Source: Bacillota bacterium
GTDB taxonomy: Bacteria > Bacillota > UBA994 > UBA5500
DNA: 46,866 nucleotides
Reading direction: 5' to 3'
NCBI GenBank assembly: GCA_023436245.1
Contig: JAEZJZ010000062.1
Location: 1-46,866 of the forward strand
The position numbers and the translations under genes were made by a program. Positions 40,436-46,866 of the stretch are shown here, piece after piece (the first letter of the stretch is position 1; each line of letters begins with the position of its first letter). The notes under the pieces were generated by a model. It was not told the DNA's origin, searched no databases, and saw only the letters and a list, made by a program, of their open reading frames with translations.

Positions 40436-40651
40436 GTGTGTTCCCTGCAGCGTGTATCATTTGAGGGTGAGTTCATCACCTTGGCACAGTTTCTGAAGAA
40501 GGTCAATTTGGTCTCATCGGGTGGAGAAGTGAAGAGTTTCTTGCTCACCGAATCGATTATGGTCAATGACATGAACGAGAACAGGCGTGGCAGAAAACTT
40601 CGCAGCGGAGACCAGATTGTCGTCAGTGGGCGATTATTTGAACTGGTGTAG
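40436..40651 (+). CDS. yaaA: S4-domain protein YaaA (RlbA)
   Basis: About 71 residues with an S4 RNA-binding domain (ITLAQFLKKVNLVSSGGEVKSF and VNDMNENRRGRKLRSGD). In B. subtilis its counterpart between dnaN and recF affects ribosome assembly. The start is uncertain: GTG at 40436 is directly after AGGAG; CTG at 40445 would have normal spacing. Confidence 0.9.
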   Translation: MCSLQRVSFEGEFITLAQFLKKVNLVSSGGEVKSFLLTESIMVNDMNENRRGRKLRSGDQIVVSGRLFELV

Positions 40652-40656
40652 ACAGC

Positions 40657-41781
40657 ATGGTGATTGAGCGATTGGTGGTTGAGAACTGGCGCAACTTTCG
40701 GTGTTGCGATTTGGCCCTGCATCAGGGACTGAATATCTTGGTCGGAAGGAATGCGCAAGGCAAGACTAATCTACTGGAGAGCATTCAGTTTCTGTCAACC
40801 GGGAGGTCTCATCGAACCAGCAATCAAGCTGATCTGATTCGTTGGGATGCTGCCGGATTCTTTTTGCACGCAACCGTGCAGAAGAGACTTGTCTCAGCAA
40901 CCATTGACTTCAGTTTGGCTAGAAACGGTGAGCGTATGCTGAAGGTCAACGGCATTCCCGAGAACAAGTTGAGTTCCCTGCTTGGCATCATGAACTCAGT
41001 GATCTTTGACCCTGACGACCTGCAGCTGCTCAAGGGCTCGCCTGCTCTCAGACGACGCTTTCTGGACGTGGAGATATCTCAGGTCAGTCAACGTTATCTC
41101 TTCGCTCTGCAGCAGTACAGCCGGGTGCTCAGGCAGAGAAATCAGGCTCTGAAGACTCTGGACAACCGGGCAGAAAAAGAGAGCGTCGACATCTGGGATG
41201 AACAGCTAGTCGGTTACGGAGCCAGGATTGTGGCGATGAGGCTACAGGCACTACAGATTCTGGAAGGACATGCCTCGAACAACCTGGCAGATATTTCCGA
41301 GGGAAGAGAACGGATTCGGCTGCAATACCACCCGTTTGGGCGCAATTTGACGATTTCATTCCAAGAAGATACAATTAGACAACAGTTCTGGGATATGCTC
41401 AAGAAGGAGAAATCGCAGGAGTATTTGCGCCGACAATCCCTGCTCGGCCCGCATCGAGATGACTTCACTTGCCTGGTCAATGAGATAGATGTGAGAGGCT
41501 TTGGCTCGCAGGGGCAGCAAAGGTCATCAGTCTTGGCACTCAAGTTAGCTGAGTTGGAGTACATGCGTGACATGACTGGAGACTACCCGATTCTGCTCTT
41601 AGATGACGTTCTTTCAGAGTTGGATGAGCGGCGACGTCAGTCACTGCTTTCCCGAGTGGACAGAGGGGTGCAGACATTCATCACTGGGACTGAGGCCAGC
41701 TTGTTCACCGGTTTGCAGGACAAATCTGCTCTGATTGGCGAAATAGAAGATGGACAATTGTCCGTAATCAGTTCCACTTGA
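40657..41781 (+). CDS. recF: DNA replication and repair protein RecF
   Basis: 374 residues. SMC-like ATPase that loads RecA at gaps. Walker A GRNAQGKTN at 30-38, signature SQGQQRS-type stretch (GSQGQQRSSVLALKLAE) and Walker B ILLLDDVLSELD are visible. ATG at 40657, 5 nt after yaaA. Confidence 0.97.
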   Translation: MVIERLVVENWRNFRCCDLALHQGLNILVGRNAQGKTNLLESIQFLSTGRSHRTSNQADLIRWDAAGFFLHATVQKRLVSATIDFSLARNGERMLKVNGIPENKLSSLLGIMNSVIFDPDDLQLLKGSPALRRRFLDVEISQVSQRYLFALQQYSRVLRQRNQALKTLDNRAEKESVDIWDEQLVGYGARIVAMRLQALQILEGHASNNLADISEGRERIRLQYHPFGRNLTISFQEDTIRQQFWDMLKKEKSQEYLRRQSLLGPHRDDFTCLVNEIDVRGFGSQGQQRSSVLALKLAELEYMRDMTGDYPILLLDDVLSELDERRRQSLLSRVDRGVQTFITGTEASLFTGLQDKSALIGEIEDGQLSVISST

Positions 41782-41798
41782 ACTCAGGGGGGATAGGG

Positions 41799-42065
41799 AT
41801 GTTCCTGCACATAGGTGGAGATATGATCATTCCAGTCAAAGATATCATCGGTATCTTTGATCTTTCTTTTGGGCCTGAATCGGCCACAAGTGATTTTCTG
41901 AAGGTGGCCAAAGAAGAAGGCTTCATTGTGGACAAAATTGACGGAGAGAAAAAATCTTTCATCTTGGTCAACGAGCGCATCTATCTGTCTCCCATTGCCT
42001 CTGGTACCTTACGCAAGCGCTGGGAAACAGGGCGCAGAGAACTTTGTTTGGACAATTTAGAGTAG
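41799..42065 (+). CDS. remB: Extracellular matrix regulator RemB (DUF370)
   Basis: 88 residues. MFLHIGGDMIIPVKDIIGIFDL is the RemA/RemB start. In B. subtilis RemB (YaaB) sits at this same place; RemA-type proteins bind DNA to control biofilm genes. ATG at 41799 has GGGGGGAT upstream. Confidence 0.9.
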   Translation: MFLHIGGDMIIPVKDIIGIFDLSFGPESATSDFLKVAKEEGFIVDKIDGEKKSFILVNERIYLSPIASGTLRKRWETGRRELCLDNLE

Positions 42066-42092
42066 GACGTGCGACAGAATGGGGGGAGTTCC

Positions 42093-43994
42093 ATGAGCAA
42101 AAACAATCAGAATTATGATGCCTCTCAGATTCAAGTTCTGGAAGGACTGGAGGCCGTTCGAAAGCGTCCTGGCATGTACATTGGTGATACAGGCCAAAAG
42201 GGATTGCACCATTTGGTTTATGAGATAGTCGACAATAGCATTGATGAAGCACTGGCTGGTTATTGTGATCGAATCACAATCACTATCCACCGTGATGAAA
42301 GTGTCAGTGTAGAAGACAATGGACGTGGTATTCCAGTCGGCATCCAAAAACAGGTAGGAAAGAGCGCCCTTGAGGTGGTCCATACTACCCTGCACGCCGG
42401 CGGTAAGTTCGGTGGTAGTGGATACAAGGTTTCAGGAGGTCTGCATGGCGTGGGCGCTTCCGTAGTTAACGCCTTGTCGGACTGGATGATCGTCACGGTG
42501 CGCACGGATGGAGGCTTGTATCGTCAGGAATATCGCAGGGGAGTGCCGGTCAGCCCTGTGGAACAGATCGGTAAGTCATCTGAACACGGGACTACCACGC
42601 ATTTCTTCCCGGATAGGACAATTTTCGAAACCGGTAGTTTTGACAACGAGGTGCTGAGCACCCGTTTTCGGGAAATGGCCTTTCTCAACAGAGACATCCG
42701 TATCGAGTTGACGGATGAGCGTTCCGGCGAAACGCAGATGTTCCACTACGAAGGAGGCATTTCTTCCTTTGTGCAGTGGATCAATCGTAACAAAGATTCC
42801 ATTCACAGCACGCCGATCTACGTTAGCGGGGAAAAGGATGGTACGGTAATAGAAGCTGCGCTGCAGTGGAACACGGGCTACAGCGAGACCATAGTCTCTT
42901 TCGCTAACAACATCAATACCTCAGAGGGTGGCACTCATGAGGCTGGCTTCAAGTCAGCTCTCACTCGTACGGTGAATGACTATGTCAAGCAATACGGCCT
43001 GGCCAAGAACCAGGACAGTGGCTTCTCGGGGGAAGATATCCGGGAGGGCTTGACCGCAGTGATTAGCGTCAAGTTGCTTAACCCCCAGTTTGAGGGACAG
43101 ACCAAGACAAAGCTAGGAAACACCGATGTGCGCGGTCTGACCGAGTCCATCATCTCTGATCAGTTGTCGGATTATCTGAAAGAGAATCCGGCCACGGCGA
43201 AAAAGATTGTGGATAAGGCGACTACTGCGTCCCAGGCGCGAGAAGCTGCACGTCGAGCAAGGGAACTGACCCGCCGCAAGAGTGCACTTGAGGTCAGTCC
43301 GTTGCCTGGCAAGCTGGCTGACTGCTCAATTACTGATCCAGCTCTCTGTGAGCTTTATCTGGTGGAGGGAGATTCGGCAGCTGGTTCCGCCAAACAGGGC
43401 AGAAGCAGGCAATATCAAGCCATTTTGCCGTTCCGCGGAAAGATACTGAATGTGGAAAAGGCAAGACTGGATAGAATTCTGGGCAACGAGGAGATACGCA
43501 CGATCATTACTGCCATGGGCACAGGCATTGGCGAAGACCTCAACCCGGCGAAAGCCAGGTACCACAAAGTGATCATCATGGCTGATGCTGACATTGACGG
43601 CTCCCATATCAGAACTTTGCTTTTGACCTTCTTCTACCGATACATGCAGCCTTTGTTGAAGATGGGTTACCTGTACATCGCTCAGCCGCCTCTCTATCTG
43701 GTGAAACGCGGCAAGCTGGAACGGTACGCATATGACGACGAGCAACTCGAGACTGTTTTAGCTGAAGTAGGTAAGGGCGCGACAATTCAGCGCTACAAAG
43801 GTCTGGGTGAGATGAACCCGGAGCAACTGTGGGAGACAACGATGAACCCGGAGAATCGCATCTTGCTCAAGGTGAACATGGATGATGCTGCGGCGGCTGA
43901 AGAGATCTTTACCGTGCTCATGGGCGAAAAAGTTGAGCCGCGCAAAGAATTCATCGAGCGGAACGCCAAGTATGTGAAGAACCTTGACGTCTAG
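42093..43994 (+). CDS. gyrB: DNA gyrase subunit B
   Basis: 633 residues. GHKL ATPase with GLEAVRKRPGMYIGDTG, DNSIDEALAG and GGLHGVGASVVNALS, then the TOPRIM region EGDSAAGSAKQGR and DADIDGSHIRTLLL. C-terminal FIERNAKYVKNLDV. ATG at 42093 has GGGGGGAG upstream. It works with GyrA downstream. Confidence 0.98.
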   Translation: MSKNNQNYDASQIQVLEGLEAVRKRPGMYIGDTGQKGLHHLVYEIVDNSIDEALAGYCDRITITIHRDESVSVEDNGRGIPVGIQKQVGKSALEVVHTTLHAGGKFGGSGYKVSGGLHGVGASVVNALSDWMIVTVRTDGGLYRQEYRRGVPVSPVEQIGKSSEHGTTTHFFPDRTIFETGSFDNEVLSTRFREMAFLNRDIRIELTDERSGETQMFHYEGGISSFVQWINRNKDSIHSTPIYVSGEKDGTVIEAALQWNTGYSETIVSFANNINTSEGGTHEAGFKSALTRTVNDYVKQYGLAKNQDSGFSGEDIREGLTAVISVKLLNPQFEGQTKTKLGNTDVRGLTESIISDQLSDYLKENPATAKKIVDKATTASQAREAARRARELTRRKSALEVSPLPGKLADCSITDPALCELYLVEGDSAAGSAKQGRSRQYQAILPFRGKILNVEKARLDRILGNEEIRTIITAMGTGIGEDLNPAKARYHKVIIMADADIDGSHIRTLLLTFFYRYMQPLLKMGYLYIAQPPLYLVKRGKLERYAYDDEQLETVLAEVGKGATIQRYKGLGEMNPEQLWETTMNPENRILLKVNMDDAAAAEEIFTVLMGEKVEPRKEFIERNAKYVKNLDV

Positions 43995-44040
43995 CCATAT
44001 GGATGCAGACATATTTCCGAGGAAGATGAGGTGAGGTAGC

Positions 44041-46473
44041 TTGGAGTTCAATCATGGCAGAATCATGCCAGTGGATATAGAAGACGAGATGAAGAAGTCG
44101 TATATCACCTACGCCATGACAGTCATCGTCGGCAGAGCCCTGCCTGACGTCAGGGATGGTCTTAAGCCTGTTCACCGGCGCATTCTCTATGCAATGGGTG
44201 ATCTCGGTTTTACTCATGACAAGCCATACCGGAAATCGGCACGTATTGTCGGAGATGTGTTGGGCAAGTTCCATCCGCATGGCGACGTAGCTGTCTATGA
44301 TACCATGGTGCGTATGGCTCAAGACTTTGCCAGCCGTTATCCCCTGATCGACGGACACGGCAACTTCGGATCAGTTGACGGTGATTCACCAGCTGCTATG
44401 CGTTATACCGAAGCCAGATTGGCGCCATTGGCCATGGAGATGCTCGCGGACATAGACAAGAAGACAGTAGATTTTGGACCGAACTTCGATGAAACCCTGG
44501 AGGAACCACTAGTTCTGCCCTCACGTTTCCCCAACTTGCTGGTCAACGGTTCTTCTGGAATTGCGGTCGGCATGGCCACAAATATCCCTCCACATAACCT
44601 GGGCGAGGTGATTGATGGAGTGACCATGCTGATCGACAATCCGGACGTCAATATCGATCAGTTGATGCAGAAAATTAAGGGCCCTGACTTCCCGACAGCT
44701 GCCTTTATCATGGGGAGAGAAGGCATCAAATCTGCCTACCATTCCGGCAGAGGCTCGGTCAAGATCAGAGCACGAGCTCGCATCGAGAAGATGAATAGCG
44801 GCAGACACAGAATTGTGGTCAGCGAGCTGCCCTATCAGGTGAACAAAGCAAAGCTGATCGAGAAGATCGCTGAACTGGCCGTGAAGGACAAGAAGATCGA
44901 AGGCATTTCCGATCTGCGCGACGAAAGCGATCGCGATGAGGCCGTGCGTATAGTGATAGAGTTGAAAAGGGATGCCAATCCTAACGTGGTTCTGAATCAA
45001 CTCTATAAGCATAGCCAAATGGAGTTGACCTTCGGAGTAATCATGTTGGCACTGGTCAACGGCGAACCCAAAGTACTCAACCTCAAGCAAGTACTCCATT
45101 ATTACCTGGAGCACCAGAAGGACGTAGTCACTCGCCGGACACAGTTTGAGTTGGACAAAGCGCAAGCTAGAGCCCATATCCTTGAAGGTCTGCGGATCGC
45201 TCTCGATCACATTGATGCAGTGATCGCCTTGATTCGTAGCTCGCGTACAACCGAGATTGCCAAGCAGGGATTGATGGAGAACTTTGGCCTCAGTGACAAG
45301 CAGGCGCAAGCTATCCTGGACATGCGTCTCCAGCGTTTGACTGGTTTGGAGCGCGAGAAGATCGAAGAGGAGTACAACGAACTGCTGGCTTTGATCGCGC
45401 ACCTCCTGGAGATTCTTGGTGACCAACACCTGCTGCTCGAGATAATCAAAGACGAGTTGCGAGTGATCAGGGAGAAGTACGCGGATCCGAGACGGACAGA
45501 GATTATGGCTGCCGTGGGTGCACTCGAGGATGAAGACCTGATTGCCGAAGAAGACGTGGTGATCACGCTCACACATCAAGGTTATATCAAGCGTCTGCCA
45601 GTTGATACCTACCGCAGTCAACGACGTGGCGGACGGGGTATTACGGCCATGGGTACCAAGGAAGAGGATTTTGTGGAGCAGTTGTTTATTACGACCACCC
45701 ACCACCACATTCTCTTCCTGACCAACATGGGCTTGGTCTATCGGATCAAAGTGCATGAGATCCCAGAGGCTAGCCGTCAATCCAGAGGAACACCGGTTGT
45801 GAATCTAGTGCCACTACAGCCTCATGAACGGATTAGCGCAGTTATACCGGTGCGAGAATTCGATGAAGAACGCTGTCTCTTATTGGCCACGCAAGCCGGC
45901 ATAGTCAAGAAGACAACTCTCTCTGAGTATCATTCAGTCAAGAGCAATGGTTTGATCGCCATTTCGCTGCAGGAAGACGATCAACTGATCGGGGCCAAAC
46001 TGGTTGGTCCTGAGGACGAAGTGATCCTCAGTACACAGAACGGAATGGCAATTCGATTTGCCACCACTGACGTGAGAGCAATGGGACGAACGGCGCAGGG
46101 TGTGAAGGGAATTGCACTTGGCCAGGATCAGGTGATTGACATGGATGTAATCCAGGAGAATGCGGAATTGCTGATCGTCACCGAACGCGGATTTGGCAAA
46201 CGTACGCCGATCAATGAGTACCGAGCTCAACACCGCGGAGGCAAAGGGATTCAGTCGATCAGGTCAATCAAGAGAAATGGCAAGGTCGTAGGCATCAAGA
46301 TGGTGCACAGCGAAGATGATGTGATGATCATCACCGCTGAAGGAATAATCATTCGGATGGAGGTCAAGGATATCTCCAGCATGGGGCGCTCGACTCAGGG
46401 TGTCACTCTCATCAGGTTGGAAGAGAAGGATAGCGTGGTCGCAATTGCCCGAGTCGCATTGGGCGAAGAATAG
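44041..46473 (+). CDS. gyrA: DNA gyrase subunit A
   Basis: 810 residues. The catalytic Tyr is Y122 in AMRYTEARL; the GyrA-box is QRRGGRG in the C-terminal beta-propeller. The quinolone-determining position 83, usually Ser, is Val (HPHGDVAVYD), and D87 is kept. The TTG start at 44041 follows GAGGTGAGG and gives the usual N-terminal FxxGRIxPVxIEDEM. It is followed by a terminator and an rRNA-type promoter. Confidence 0.98.
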   Translation: MEFNHGRIMPVDIEDEMKKSYITYAMTVIVGRALPDVRDGLKPVHRRILYAMGDLGFTHDKPYRKSARIVGDVLGKFHPHGDVAVYDTMVRMAQDFASRYPLIDGHGNFGSVDGDSPAAMRYTEARLAPLAMEMLADIDKKTVDFGPNFDETLEEPLVLPSRFPNLLVNGSSGIAVGMATNIPPHNLGEVIDGVTMLIDNPDVNIDQLMQKIKGPDFPTAAFIMGREGIKSAYHSGRGSVKIRARARIEKMNSGRHRIVVSELPYQVNKAKLIEKIAELAVKDKKIEGISDLRDESDRDEAVRIVIELKRDANPNVVLNQLYKHSQMELTFGVIMLALVNGEPKVLNLKQVLHYYLEHQKDVVTRRTQFELDKAQARAHILEGLRIALDHIDAVIALIRSSRTTEIAKQGLMENFGLSDKQAQAILDMRLQRLTGLEREKIEEEYNELLALIAHLLEILGDQHLLLEIIKDELRVIREKYADPRRTEIMAAVGALEDEDLIAEEDVVITLTHQGYIKRLPVDTYRSQRRGGRGITAMGTKEEDFVEQLFITTTHHHILFLTNMGLVYRIKVHEIPEASRQSRGTPVVNLVPLQPHERISAVIPVREFDEERCLLLATQAGIVKKTTLSEYHSVKSNGLIAISLQEDDQLIGAKLVGPEDEVILSTQNGMAIRFATTDVRAMGRTAQGVKGIALGQDQVIDMDVIQENAELLIVTERGFGKRTPINEYRAQHRGGKGIQSIRSIKRNGKVVGIKMVHSEDDVMIITAEGIIIRMEVKDISSMGRSTQGVTLIRLEEKDSVVAIARVALGEE

Positions 46474-46487
46474 CAGAGTATTCTGTC

Positions 46488-46514
46488 AGGCACAGTCAGG
46501 GTAAGACTGTGCCT
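46488..46514 (+). terminator. Terminator of the gyrBA operon
   Basis: A 10-bp perfect stem AGGCACAGTC/GACTGTGCCT with a 7-nt loop, followed by TATCCTATATATTT. Confidence 0.85.
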
Positions 46515-46532
46515 TATCCTATATATTTACAA

Positions 46533-46561
46533 TTGACAGCAGTTTTGACTAGTGATAAACT
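46533..46561 (+). promoter_or_regulatory. Strong promoter, probably for an rRNA operon
   Basis: TTGACA (46533-46538), 17-nt spacer, TAAACT (46556-46561), with AT-rich TATATATTTAC upstream resembling an UP element. Confidence 0.8.
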
Positions 46562-46866
46562 AACTCATGTCGCCCCAATAATGACGGAGCGGCTGCGATA
46601 CCAGCAATTACCCGGTTGACGTAACGCCGGGTGAGATGGTAAGCTAAGAGTCCGCCGGTGAGCGAGAACCTTGAAAACTGAACAATGATGGACCAGATGA
46701 AGAATCTGGGTCAGAGGAAGACGAGCCTCGAGAGAGGCAAGTTGGAGACTGACACCAAAAACCCGTTAGTTTCTGTTAACACGGAAACGCACAGGGAAGG
46801 GAGCATTTCCGGCAAGAGACGGATGCATACGTTGGGGACATTCCTCAGCATGCAGATGGACATCTT
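46562..46866 (+). ncRNA. Probable leader of an rRNA operon, cut by the window end
   Basis: No gene is seen. GAACCTTGAAAACTGAACA at 46664-46682 matches the leader and spacer sequences found before 16S and 23S genes in Bacillota (antitermination box region). Stems such as ACCCGG/CCGGGT occur before it. In B. subtilis rrnO follows gyrA at this place. The 16S gene itself is not reached. Confidence 0.6.

Noticed and set aside
44521..45780. 419-codon minus-strand frame opposite gyrA
   Set aside because: Shadow of the highly conserved gyrA; composition follows the complementary codons.

Overview
The window is the replication-origin region of a Gram-positive (Bacillota) chromosome, probably a moderately GC-rich member of the Clostridia or a related class. 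The main evidence is the order dnaA-dnaN-yaaA-recF-remB-gyrB-gyrA followed by an rRNA-type promoter and leader, which is the Bacillus subtilis arrangement. On the other side lies the equally typical rpmH-rnpA-yidD-yidC-jag-mnmE-mnmG-rsmG-noc-soj-spo0J series. DnaA boxes (TTATCCACA type) cluster on both sides of dnaA, and two perfect parS palindromes lie inside the parB gene. RemB, Noc, a PdaB-like polysaccharide deacetylase and a YabE-like 3D/G5 protein fit a Bacillota cell, perhaps a spore former. The species cannot be named from sequence alone.

Layout. Bases 1-4,230 (minus strand): an ABC-2 exporter (ATPase plus permease) downstream of larB-larC, which make the nickel-pincer cofactor; larC is split by an in-frame TGA. 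Bases 4,340-7,290 (plus): an M28/DUF4910 aminopeptidase-like protein and a D-2-hydroxyacid dehydrogenase. Bases 7,394-9,822 (minus): aroA-aroC, with a Noc-type palindrome inside aroC. Bases 9,996-17,910: single genes and small operons (thioredoxin-like, DUF1858, 3D/G5 protein, sfsA, asparaginase II, mutT-mgsA, two DUF4097 paralogs, a 2[4Fe-4S] ferredoxin). Bases 17,980-18,180: two tandem inverted-repeat elements with a compensatory change in the stem. Bases 18,217-21,798: a possible nuclease, a split ThrE-type exporter, an AEC transporter and a PdaB-like deacetylase. Bases 21,958-25,259 (minus): a five-gene, translationally coupled iron-sulfur flavoprotein dehydrogenase operon. Bases 25,484-37,208 (minus): DUF554, a class V aminotransferase and the conserved origin-left genes. 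Bases 37,209-46,866 (plus): oriC and the dnaA-gyrA genes, then the promoter and leader of what is probably an rRNA operon.

Most genes left of oriC are on the minus strand and all genes right of it on the plus strand, so both arms are largely co-oriented with replication. The housekeeping part covers initiation (DnaA), the sliding clamp (DnaN), repair (RecF), supercoiling (GyrAB), segregation and division control (Soj, Spo0J, Noc), tRNA modification (MnmEG), rRNA methylation (RsmG), RNase P (RnpA) and membrane insertion (YidC, YidD, Jag). The points most worth a second look are the in-frame UGA with a hairpin just after it in larC, the paired covarying stem elements at 18.0-18.2 kb, the repeated hairpin leader before rnpA, a YidC without the groove arginine, and the Noc-site-like palindrome in aroC.
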